7,806 bases of DNA, taken from the NCBI GenBank assembly GCA_019313105.1, contig JAFDBW010000293.1, forward strand, positions 1-7,806, written 5' to 3'. Source of the stretch: Deltaproteobacteria bacterium. GTDB lineage: Bacteria > Desulfobacterota > Desulfuromonadia > Desulfuromonadales > BM103. Below, piece by piece: positions 1 to 5,662 of the stretch; within the stretch, counting starts at the first letter, position 1; each line of letters opens with the position of its first letter. Below the pieces are notes generated by a model. It searched no databases and was not told the DNA's origin. It saw only the letters and a program-made list of their open reading frames with translations. Made by a program: the position numbers and the translations under genes.

Positions 1-87
1 CTCGGTATCCACCCGGCACTTACGACACTGCTGCCCCTCGCGATCATCATTCTGATTGCTACCTGGCTGTTGTTAAGGGTCCCATAG
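1..87 (+). CDS. C-terminal end of an upstream membrane protein (partial)
   Basis: The window opens inside a frame that reads 28 residues to a TAG stop at 85-87. The peptide is very hydrophobic: a short LGIHPAL-type stretch, then one predicted membrane span of about 17 residues rich in L, I and A, ending in a short basic tail (LLLRVP). A last membrane helix with a conserved G/P-rich loop in front of it and an Arg near the end is reminiscent of LptF/LptG-type permeases, but 28 residues cannot settle this. The gene is convergent with the phosphoesterase gene, with 19 bases between the two stop codons and no obvious terminator hairpin there. Confidence 0.5.
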   Translation, partial: LGIHPALTTLLPLAIIILIATWLLLRVP

Positions 88-106
88 GTGGCAGCCCTGC
101 ATCCGG

Positions 107-1099
107 TCAGAACTGCGGGACCATCAGGTCTGTCGACTGCTCCTGGTCAAACTTTCCAGACTCTTCCGAATAGCCCCTGACAAGCATCTTCAGAACCCAG
201 CGGTCACCATTTCTTTTGATCAAATACAGGTTATACTTAGCGCAACGCTCAGAGTGCGGATTCAGTTCCGATGCGGAAGGTGCTCCAATCACGGGGACTT
301 TGCCGGCAGGAGTCTGCAATTCCGAAAATGTTTCGGCGTGAGTGTGTCCATGCAGTATCAGTTCTGCGCCGAAACGGGCAATAACCTCGGCAAATGCGCT
401 GTTGTCGACAAGACGTTTGCGCCATTTTATCGTTCCCGATACCGGCGGGTGATGGATCAGGACAACCCGCAGGAGGCCTGCTTTGCCGGTTTCCTGAAGA
501 AGTTCGGCCAATATGCCCAGTTGTTTTTCACCCAGACTGCCGACCGCGAGAAAAGGCAAGCTGGGCCTTGCCGAGCAAAGACCGATCAGGGCGACTTTGC
601 CTCGAATGCGCAGGCTTGGGAACAATTCTCCTGTCGGGGCGCTGTCCTGCCTGTCGTCGGAGATGAGGTAAGGGACCCATGCCGAGAGTTGAGTAGACCA
701 TTGCTGCCCGACGTAGGCTTCATGGTTGCCCGGAATGACGGTGACCTGGTCCGGTGTCCCGAATCTGGCCAGCCATTGACCGGCATCGGTAAACTCATCT
801 GGCAGGCCAAGGTGCGTCAGGTCGCCGGTTACGGCAATATGATCAGGCCGGGTAGTTTTCAGGTCTTCGAGTAAGGCTTCCACAATGTCGAGCCGATGCA
901 CCCGTCGCCGTTTGCGCCACCAGGACAGGTAGCCCAGCATTCGCTTGTTGAGCAGTTGACCAATTGCGATACCATTGAGCGAGGTCAGGTGGAGGTCGGA
1001 TAGATGGGCCAGGGTGAAACTGCCCGATGTCGGTGATGGCACCTTTGGCTCTAAGCCTTCCGGACGGGTAGGCGATGTCTCTTTCTTTACTTCCGGCAT
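107..1099 (-). CDS. Calcineurin-like metallophosphoesterase
   Basis: A 330-residue protein with the full set of calcineurin-like phosphoesterase metal-site motifs in order: D35-L-H37 (within LSDLHLT), GDLTH at 92-96, GNHEA at 124-128, HHPP at 216-219 and HGHTH at 250-254. These residues hold a two-metal centre that hydrolyses phosphomonoesters, phosphodiesters or pyrophosphates. No signal peptide or clear membrane span is visible, so it is probably cytosolic. The start ATG (minus strand, 1097-1099) gives about 27 residues before the domain; no clear Shine-Dalgarno lies upstream, so the start is uncertain. The gene is divergent from a phosphatidyltransferase, lipid kinase and Tam41-like gene, so a lipid head-group or nucleotide-lipid substrate is a reasonable inference. 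The sequence does not show the substrate; a cyclic-nucleotide or UDP-sugar-lipid hydrolase role is equally possible. Confidence 0.9.
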   Translation of the reverse strand: MPEVKKETSPTRPEGLEPKVPSPTSGSFTLAHLSDLHLTSLNGIAIGQLLNKRMLGYLSWWRKRRRVHRLDIVEALLEDLKTTRPDHIAVTGDLTHLGLPDEFTDAGQWLARFGTPDQVTVIPGNHEAYVGQQWSTQLSAWVPYLISDDRQDSAPTGELFPSLRIRGKVALIGLCSARPSLPFLAVGSLGEKQLGILAELLQETGKAGLLRVVLIHHPPVSGTIKWRKRLVDNSAFAEVIARFGAELILHGHTHAETFSELQTPAGKVPVIGAPSASELNPHSERCAKYNLYLIKRNGDRWVLKMLVRGYSEESGKFDQEQSTDLMVPQF

Positions 1100-1223
1100 T
1101 CAGGGAGTATATAGTAATGACTTTGTTTTTTCTACCGATCTTTGTTCCGGATGGATCCCATCTGTTGGCTCATGCCAGGCCGACACAAACCTTCCGGAAA
1201 GCCTATTCTCAGGACCACAATTT
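1100..1223. promoter_or_regulatory. Divergent intergenic region between phosphoesterase and lipid operon
   Basis: These 124 bases separate the divergent starts and must hold promoters for at least one, probably both, directions. An AT-rich stretch (TATATAG near 1109-1115, then a T-run near 1127-1132) is the likeliest promoter material, but no convincing -35/-10 pair was found. The plus-strand leader just before 1224 carries an AGGA Shine-Dalgarno element. Confidence 0.4.
1211..1214 (+). promoter_or_regulatory. Ribosome binding site deciding the phosphatidyltransferase start
   Basis: AGGA lies 9 bases upstream of the ATG at 1224. The reading frame is open much further upstream (to 975), but that stretch overlaps the 5' end of the divergent phosphoesterase gene and has no family-like sequence. 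This site therefore supports 1224 as the start. Confidence 0.55.
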
Positions 1224-2417
1224 ATGTCAGTTTACGTACGGATTTTAAAGGAAAGCCCCATCAAATTATGGGGGTTGAGCTCTCGCGAACGTCTTGAGCG
1301 CATGCTCACGAAGGCCGGAGTCTCTTGCGGTCCTCGTGACGAGAATGCGGTTGCCGGAAAAGATTCCGTGCTTCTGCTGCGCGGCGATTTTCTTTACGAC
1401 CAACGCATCGTCAAGAAGATGGTTGACTCGGTCGGCATTGTCCTGGAAGCAGGCTCCGTGGATGGTCCCAAGCCGGTTGCAGCCCATGTTTCAGCAGAAC
1501 TTGCCGACCGCATGGAGGCCATCCTGTCTGATGAGGATCAGCATGATTATCCGCAGGGTCTGCGTCAGGAGACTCCGGAGACGCTGGTCAATGCCTACCT
1601 GATGGAGTTGCGCAAGTTTGACGCACCATATCTGCTGCCGATCTCTGAAAGTAGTCGACGAAGCCTTGAAAAGAGACTTTTTGATGGCTCTTACAAGGGG
1701 GTTACCGACCTGGTGACCAAGTGGCTCTGGCCAGCTCCAGCACGCTGGGCAACAGGCGTTTGCACCCGCTACGGCATCGTGCCCAACCAGGTCACCACCC
1801 TGAGTCTTATACTGTCGTCGCTGGCGGTCCTCATGTTCTACAACGGGTTTTATGTGACGGGCCTGTTTATGGCCTGGTTCATGACTTTCCTTGATACGGT
1901 TGACGGAAAACTGGCCAGGGTCACCCTCAACTACAGTTCTTTCGGCAATATCTACGACCATGCTATCGATCTGGTTTTTCCGCCCATCTGGTATATTGTC
2001 TGGGCCTTGAGCCTACAGAGTATTCCCGGTATGTCCACAGAGGTTGCGATCTGGGTGGTGATGACCGGTTACATCGCAGGCAGGCTGGTTGAGCTTGTCT
2101 TCAAGCAGTTTCTTGAATCATCGGGAATCTTCTGTTGGCAACCGATCGACTCTTGTTTTCGACTGATTACGGGCCGGCGCAATCCAAACCTGGTCCTGCT
2201 CACTGTGAGCCTCTTCTTCGGCCGACCTGACATCGGTCTGCTGGCCGTGTGCCTGTGGACAGCCCTGTCGAGCGTTTTCCTGGTCGCACGTCTGATCATG
2301 GGCATACAAACCAGGATCTCATCCGGGCCTTTGCGTTCCTGGTTCCTTGACCTCGATCCGTCGGATGAGTCGCTTACTTTTACTCAAAGATGGTTCTGTC
2401 GTCGTCCCAAGGCTTGA
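1224..2417 (+). CDS. CDP-alcohol phosphatidyltransferase with degenerate N-terminal nucleotidyltransferase-like domain
   Basis: A 397-residue inner-membrane enzyme expected to transfer a phosphatidyl group from CDP-diacylglycerol (or a related CDP-alcohol) to an acceptor alcohol. The C-terminal half has the complete family signature DxxDGxxAR...GxxxDxxxD: D224, D227, G228, A231, R232, G241, D245 and D249. It is flanked by several predicted membrane helices (about 192-210, 211-223, 252-280, 325-370). Just before it are the typical stretches around YKGVTDLVTKW (158-168) and VPNQVTTLS (186-194). Residues 1-100 look like part of a GT-A nucleotidyltransferase fold (LLLRGDFLYDQRIV, 50-63), but no glycine-rich NTP-binding loop is present, so this part is probably not catalytic. 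The start at 1224 is chosen for its AGGA site. The stop is 5 bases before the lipid-kinase ATG, so the two are co-transcribed. The acceptor alcohol (glycerol phosphate, inositol phosphate or another) cannot be read from the sequence. Confidence 0.9.
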   Translation: MSVYVRILKESPIKLWGLSSRERLERMLTKAGVSCGPRDENAVAGKDSVLLLRGDFLYDQRIVKKMVDSVGIVLEAGSVDGPKPVAAHVSAELADRMEAILSDEDQHDYPQGLRQETPETLVNAYLMELRKFDAPYLLPISESSRRSLEKRLFDGSYKGVTDLVTKWLWPAPARWATGVCTRYGIVPNQVTTLSLILSSLAVLMFYNGFYVTGLFMAWFMTFLDTVDGKLARVTLNYSSFGNIYDHAIDLVFPPIWYIVWALSLQSIPGMSTEVAIWVVMTGYIAGRLVELVFKQFLESSGIFCWQPIDSCFRLITGRRNPNLVLLTVSLFFGRPDIGLLAVCLWTALSSVFLVARLIMGIQTRISSGPLRSWFLDLDPSDESLTFTQRWFCRRPKA

Positions 2418-2422
2418 ACGTT

Positions 2423-3433
2423 ATGAATGGCCCTTTCATGCAAAGCCCTGAAGCTACTGACCATTATTATAAAAATGGGCAATGCTTGAAGGTGGGTGTC
2501 ATAACCAACCCCCGCAGCGGTGGCAATAAAAGAGGGGGCGGAGGTATCCACAAGCTTCTGGAACACTGGCCTGAGGTCATGCATCATGAGGCCTTTGATC
2601 CGCAGGGTATCTCCACAGCGCTGTCCGACTTCTCCCGCAACGGCGTTAAGTTAATCGTCATCAACGGTGGCGATGGGACAGTCCAGGCCGTCCTGACTAT
2701 CCTTGGCAACAAAAGGATCTTTGCCCAGCCACCATTATTGTCGCTGTTGCGTTCCGGGACCACGAGCATGCTGCCCAGGGATGTCGGCGTTGCGGGCCAC
2801 CCGGCCATTGCTCTGCAGCGAATCCTTCTATGGTCGCAATCAACGAATCAGGACCTTGGTATTCAATCGCGCTCTATATTATGGGTACAAAGAGATACAG
2901 ACGATTTGTTCGGTATGTTTTTCGGTGCAGGGGCGATTTGCCAAGGCATCAGGCTTTTTCACTGCAAAGACAACCCCATGGGCCGGCGCGGCCAACTGAT
3001 GCCAATGTTGACCATGGCGCGTCTGTTACTGGCGATACTGTTTAACAACCAGGACAAAATCACGCCTTTTTTAAACAATACGGGACTCAACGGCCGACAG
3101 CTCGAGAAGAGGGCAGACCTTCTTGTCCTTGTCAGCACCCTTGATCGACTGTTCCTCGGCATGCGTCCTTACTGGGGTACTGAAGAAGGTCCGTTGCGTT
3201 ACACGGCGGTAGGCACAAAGCCCAAAAAACTTTTGAGAATCCTGTTGTCACTCTTCGGTTCAGGTAACAACCGACATGCGATACCGACAAATGGGTATTC
3301 GAGCCACAACGTTGTGGAAGTGCGGTTGGATATGCAGGGTGACTTTACCCTCGACGGCGAGTTATACGCCGCAGGGGAGGGGCCTGTCACTGTTTCCTCT
3401 GCTGGCCAAGCCCTTTTTCTTTGTTCATGTTGA
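2423..3433 (+). CDS. Diacylglycerol kinase family (DAGK_cat) lipid kinase
   Basis: A 336-residue protein of the DagK/YegS/sphingosine-kinase superfamily, which phosphorylates lipid alcohols such as diacylglycerol with ATP. Visible motifs are NPRSGGN (29-35, nucleotide-binding strand and loop), NGGDGT (81-86, the catalytic signature), SGTTSMLPRD (111-120, in the place of the usual GT-N motif), a glycine-rich FFGAGAI (166-172) and DGE (311-313) near the C-terminus. The start at 2423 is preferred over an in-frame ATG at 2390, because it follows an AAGG element at 2409-2412 and gives a 5-base gap after the previous stop rather than a 28-base overlap. No signal peptide is seen; the family acts at the cytosolic membrane face. 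Its place between a phosphatidyltransferase and a Tam41-like gene suggests it supplies phosphatidate. Another lipid or polyprenol-like substrate is possible. Confidence 0.88.
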   Translation: MNGPFMQSPEATDHYYKNGQCLKVGVITNPRSGGNKRGGGGIHKLLEHWPEVMHHEAFDPQGISTALSDFSRNGVKLIVINGGDGTVQAVLTILGNKRIFAQPPLLSLLRSGTTSMLPRDVGVAGHPAIALQRILLWSQSTNQDLGIQSRSILWVQRDTDDLFGMFFGAGAICQGIRLFHCKDNPMGRRGQLMPMLTMARLLLAILFNNQDKITPFLNNTGLNGRQLEKRADLLVLVSTLDRLFLGMRPYWGTEEGPLRYTAVGTKPKKLLRILLSLFGSGNNRHAIPTNGYSSHNVVEVRLDMQGDFTLDGELYAAGEGPVTVSSAGQALFLCSC

Positions 3434-3467
3434 CTGTAAACTATTCTCTTTATTAAATAATAATTAC

Positions 3468-4427
3468 ATGAAGTTAAGTCATCTCGATAAAACCGTTGAA
3501 GCGATCAGGAAGCAACCCTCTGCGGACCTGTCACCCGGGCTCCAAGCTCTGTCTGACGCAGCCTGCGATTTGTACGGCGATTCTGTTCGTGCCGTACTGT
3601 TTTACGGCTCCTGTCTCCGTACGGGTAACGTTCACGATGGACTCGCGGATCTGTACCTGCTGGTGGATAACTATCAATCGGCGTTCAATAGCCGCACCCT
3701 TGCTTTTTTCAATAAGTTGCTGCCGCCCAACGTTTTTTACCTGGAAGTGCCTTACGAAGGACACGTACTGAGAGCCAAGTATGCCGTTCTCACACTTGAT
3801 GACTTCATCAAAGGCTCGGAAAGATGGTTTCACTCCTATCTGTGGGGCCGATTTTCACAGAAAACAGGGATAATCTATGCGCAGGATGATTTTGTCATTC
3901 AACAGGTACAGAAGGCGCTGGCCTGCGCAGTGACAAAGTTCATTACACAAACGTTGCCACGCATGCAAGGGTCATTTAATGCACGTGACCTTTGGTCGAA
4001 AGGGCTGTCACTCAGCTACCAAACCGAGTTGCGTACCGAAAATGCGCAGAAGGCAGCTGAAAAACTGTTTGACGCTGACCCGGACTATTACCAGGCGTTG
4101 ACAAGTGTTGTGCTTGAGGCTTCAATATTCGACATAAACGTTGATGACGATGCAGGGACTCCTGTTTATCATCTGGAAGTTTCGACTCATGAACGGCGTT
4201 TAAACGGGATTGCCTGGCGTATGCGGACCCTGCAGGGCAAAGTCCTTTCAGTCTTGCGGCTCTTGAAAGGGCTTTTTACTTTTAAGGGCGGCATTGACTA
4301 CATCCTCTGGAAAATTGAACGGCACTCCGGTGCTCGTGTCGAGGTCGGCCCAGTTTTAAGACGTGTTCCGCCCGTTGCAGTTGTGGTTATTTTCTGGCGC
4401 TTGTATCGGCAGGATGCTTTTCGTTAG
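3468..4427 (+). CDS. Tam41/Mmp37-like phosphatidate cytidylyltransferase (probable CDP-diacylglycerol synthase)
   Basis: A 319-residue protein that I match to the Tam41 (Mmp37/TAMM41) family, the mitochondrial CDP-diacylglycerol synthase unrelated to CdsA. It has a polymerase-beta-type nucleotidyltransferase start, LFYGSCLRTG (44-53), then ADLYLLVD (60-67), which corresponds to the family's M-[IL]-D-F-x-F-x-V-D. KYAVLT (104-109) corresponds to KYGV[IV]S, SYLWGRF (123-129) to LYIAGRL, a helix at about 148-164 to the N-L-x-S-A-V-x-x-A region, and LSLSYQTELR (180-189) to the LSYxGDxRM motif. No membrane span dominates; it is likely a peripheral cytosolic protein. The start ATG at 3468 lies 34 bases after the kinase stop in an AT-rich gap with no good Shine-Dalgarno, so translation may be weak or coupled. 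The frame is open back to 3276, but that part overlaps the kinase gene and looks non-coding. The family match is from remembered motifs; the activity is inferred. Confidence 0.72.
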   Translation: MKLSHLDKTVEAIRKQPSADLSPGLQALSDAACDLYGDSVRAVLFYGSCLRTGNVHDGLADLYLLVDNYQSAFNSRTLAFFNKLLPPNVFYLEVPYEGHVLRAKYAVLTLDDFIKGSERWFHSYLWGRFSQKTGIIYAQDDFVIQQVQKALACAVTKFITQTLPRMQGSFNARDLWSKGLSLSYQTELRTENAQKAAEKLFDADPDYYQALTSVVLEASIFDINVDDDAGTPVYHLEVSTHERRLNGIAWRMRTLQGKVLSVLRLLKGLFTFKGGIDYILWKIERHSGARVEVGPVLRRVPPVAVVVIFWRLYRQDAFR

Positions 4428-4605
4428 CGACCCCCTGGCTGTAATTACTACTTAAAATGTGTTATTTGGTTTTTGTCAAATGACGTAGTTGAGTGACAAC
4501 TTCTGTTAACTGTGTTGAGGTTGTTCTAACAATAAATTTTAACAGGCCTTTCCAAAACCCAGTTGCCGTGCTGTATTATGATTAAAAATTGGAATGATAT
4601 ATATT
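4428..4605. promoter_or_regulatory. AT-rich intergenic region with inverted repeats (possible activator sites)
   Basis: No gene is seen here. There is no clear terminator after the lipid operon. Two spaced inverted repeats stand out: TTGTCA (4473-4478) with TGACAA (4494-4499), 15 bases apart, and CTGTTAA (4503-4509) with TTAACAG (4539-4545), 29 bases apart. They lie about 65-160 bases upstream of the predicted sigma-54 promoter, the usual position for enhancer-binding-protein sites. Whether any protein binds them is not known. Confidence 0.35.
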
Positions 4606-4622
4606 TTGGTACACTGTGTGCT
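4606..4622 (+). promoter_or_regulatory. Predicted sigma-54 (RpoN) -24/-12 promoter
   Basis: TTGGTAC followed by TGTGCT puts GG (4608-4609) exactly 10 bases before GC (4620-4621), the invariant spacing of RpoN promoters. Compared with the consensus TGGCAC-N5-TTGC[AT], most of the conserved positions match. Transcription would start near 4633, about 40 bases before the first riboswitch, which fits. A sigma-70 element in this stretch looks worse (a possible TGATAC at 4631 with a 19-base spacer). Confidence 0.5.
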
Positions 4623-4670
4623 TTATTCTCTGATACCTGAATAAATTGATCGTTGCAAATAACGATTAGA

Positions 4671-4758
4671 TATCTCCGATAAAGGCAAAGCTAGAGAAAT
4701 CTGGTGACGCAAAGCTACGGGTCCTGATATTCAGGATAGCCGGGTTGCCGAAGAGATG
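4671..4758 (+). ncRNA. Cyclic di-GMP-I (GEMM-I) riboswitch aptamer, copy 1
   Basis: This is the aptamer of the GEMM-I class that senses cyclic di-GMP. P1 pairs ATCTC (4672-4676) with GAGAT (4753-4757). P2 is CTAGA/TCTGG (4691-4695 with 4700-4704) closed by a GAAA tetraloop. The junction has the conserved GACGCAAAGC. P3 pairs GCTA (4714-4717) with TAGC (4737-4740) and contains TCCTGA/TCAGGA (4722-4727 with 4731-4736). The 3' part has the conserved GGGTTGCCGA. By alignment to the V. cholerae Vc2 aptamer, the ligand-contact bases are G at 4685 (G20) and C at 4748 (C92), which favours cyclic di-GMP over the cGAMP-sensing A20 variants. It controls the Pal-like gene downstream. Confidence 0.93.
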
Positions 4759-4843
4759 AGACACATTTCTTGGAATCTGGCAATAAGTAGGTATTCAAGA
4801 AGCGCTCATCTTCGGTAGAGGATGAGCGCTTCTTCTGTTTTTT
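4678..4843 (+). repeat. Riboswitch-terminator module, duplicated copy 1
   Basis: Aptamer core, linker and terminator here align along their whole length with 5583-5745. The core is almost identical, and even the linker shares a CTTGGA stretch. This points to duplication of the complete regulatory module, so that each of two consecutive genes received its own copy. Confidence 0.8.
4797..4843 (+). terminator. Intrinsic terminator, expression platform of riboswitch 1
   Basis: A perfect 14-bp stem pairs 4797-4810 with 4821-4834. It extends through T4811-G4820, T4812-A4819 and C4813-G4818 to a GGTA loop, and is followed by a T-run at 4838-4843. It lies between the aptamer and the Pal-like gene. 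Its 5' arm, CTCATCTTCGG (4805-4815), is complementary to aptamer positions 4748-4752 and 4755-4760, so terminator and antiterminator are mutually exclusive. Confidence 0.92.
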
Positions 4844-4887
4844 CGACAGTTTTTATCAGATAAACGGTCTTTGTCGAATGTTTCGAC
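4842..4887 (+). repeat. Three alternating TTCGAC/GTCGAA elements in the mRNA leader
   Basis: TTCGACA (4842-4848), TGTCGAA (4872-4878) and TTCGAC (4882-4887) can form two alternative hairpins. One is long range (first with second). The other is a compact 6-bp stem with a 3-base loop (4873-4878 with 4882-4887). They sit between the riboswitch terminator and the ribosome binding site of the Pal-like gene, and the first element overlaps the end of the terminator T-run. Confidence 0.45.
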
Positions 4888-4919
4888 GGTTGGAATAGCA
4901 GATGCCAATACTAATTTCT

Positions 4920-4925
4920 AAGGAG
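4920..4925 (+). promoter_or_regulatory. Strong ribosome binding site of the Pal-like gene
   Basis: AAGGAG lies 7 bases before the ATG at 4933. It selects that ATG over an in-frame GTG at 4927, which would sit too close to the site. Confidence 0.8.
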
Positions 4926-4932
4926 TGTGAAA

Positions 4933-5457
4933 ATGAACAAGACCATCATCAATACTATCCTGCTTACCTTGTTTGGTGCCCTGATTGTGACCGGGTGCGC
5001 AACGACCCAGACGGCTGATATCGTCAGTGATTCGAACAAAGAGCCATCACCTTCGATGACGCAGTCAGATCCTCCTGTAGAGCCGGCAATAGAGGAAAAA
5101 CATGCCAAAACGGCCCAGCGCCCAATTACTCTTGAGCAAATCTGGTTTGCTTACGACCAGGCGACTTTATCCGAACAAGCCCGTAATACCTTGACTGCCA
5201 ATGCGACGATCTTGCAATTAGATCCCGATTTAAAAGTCAGCATTGAAGGCCACTGCGATGACCGCGGGTCAGATGAATACAATCTGTCACTTGGAGAACG
5301 GCGAGCCCAATCAGTCAGGGCTTACCTGGTGTCACTCGGGATTGCACCGCAGCGCCTTAAGACAATCTCCTATGGCGAAGAGAAACCGCTCGATTCGGCA
5401 AATAATGAAATGGCTTGGGCCAAGAACCGCCGTGCCGAATTCAAGCTACTCAATTAA
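4933..5457 (+). CDS. Peptidoglycan-associated (Pal/OmpA-like) outer-membrane lipoprotein
   Basis: A 174-residue lipoprotein. The N-terminus has a lysine, a hydrophobic stretch (about 5-18) and a lipobox VTGC with Cys22, so the mature protein is lipid-anchored, most likely in the outer membrane. A Pro/Ser/Glu-rich linker (about 35-65) follows. The OmpA-like peptidoglycan-binding domain covers about 66-174: WFAYDQATL, GHCDDRGSDEYN and LSLGERRAQSVRAYL, ending in NRRAEFKLLN. These carry the Asp and Arg positions that hold diaminopimelate in Pal. The length matches Pal. No tolB or ybgF neighbour is present, so this is probably a paralogue and not the housekeeping tol-pal gene. It stands behind a sigma-54-type promoter and a cyclic di-GMP riboswitch and ahead of a large surface protein, suggesting a role in anchoring or envelope remodelling during the biofilm-motility switch. 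Confidence 0.9.
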   Translation: MNKTIINTILLTLFGALIVTGCATTQTADIVSDSNKEPSPSMTQSDPPVEPAIEEKHAKTAQRPITLEQIWFAYDQATLSEQARNTLTANATILQLDPDLKVSIEGHCDDRGSDEYNLSLGERRAQSVRAYLVSLGIAPQRLKTISYGEEKPLDSANNEMAWAKNRRAEFKLLN

Positions 5458-5576
5458 TCGCGGCCACGTTCTGAAAAAGTCATGTTTCACTTGGATTGAT
5501 TGTTTCACAGCGAGCGCTAAGACAGGGTCGAATTCAATTGGAGTAACTATTAGCAATTAAACAAACCAGACAACAG
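5458..5576. other. Spacer between the Pal-like gene and riboswitch 2
   Basis: About 120 bases with no gene. No terminator hairpin with a T-run is visible after the Pal stop, so transcription from upstream may run into the second riboswitch. A near match to a sigma-54 site begins at 5491 (TTGG, then TTTCA) but lacks the essential GC at -12, so a separate promoter here is unproven. Confidence 0.4.
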
Positions 5577-5662
5577 AGCTCCGAAAAGGCAAAGCCAGAG
5601 CAATCTGGTGACGCAAAGCTACGGGTCCTGACAGTTCAGGATGGCCGGGTTGCCGAAGAGAT
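5577..5662 (+). ncRNA. Cyclic di-GMP-I (GEMM-I) riboswitch aptamer, copy 2
   Basis: A second GEMM-I aptamer nearly identical in its core to the first. P2 is CCAGA/TCTGG (5595-5599 with 5604-5608) with a GCAA tetraloop; the T-G pair of copy 1 is C-G here and the loop stays GNRA, both marks of conserved RNA structure. GACGCAAAGC and TCCTGA/TCAGGA in P3 are kept. Ligand-contact bases by alignment are G5589 (G20) and C5653 (C92), again the cyclic di-GMP type. P1 is weaker than in copy 1 (CTC at 5579-5581 with GAG at 5658-5660). It sits in the leader of the large DUF11-like protein gene. Confidence 0.93.

Noticed and set aside
254..874. Long plus-strand open frame opposite the phosphoesterase
   Set aside because: It is antisense to a gene with all family motifs intact, and its own sequence is Cys/Arg/Gln-rich with no recognisable domain.
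975..1223. Upstream extension of the phosphatidyltransferase frame
   Set aside because: It overlaps the start of the divergent phosphoesterase, has no family-like sequence, and the AGGA-ATG at 1224 explains the start.
3276..3467. Upstream extension of the Tam41-like frame
   Set aside because: It lies inside the 3' end of the kinase gene, which keeps its DGE motif there; the extension looks like an out-of-frame reading.
5491..5507. Second sigma-54 promoter before riboswitch 2
   Set aside because: TTGG is present, but the bases at the required spacing are TC instead of GC, so an essential position is lost.
5458..5520. Intrinsic terminator after the Pal-like gene
   Set aside because: Short GC-rich palindromes exist (AGCGAGCGCT) but the loop is too small and no T-run follows.
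4671..5662. cGAMP-sensing (GEMM-Ib) identity for the riboswitches
   Set aside because: Both copies have G, not A, at the position aligned with G20 of Vc2, and C at C92, which favours cyclic di-GMP. Only ligand assays could exclude dual recognition.
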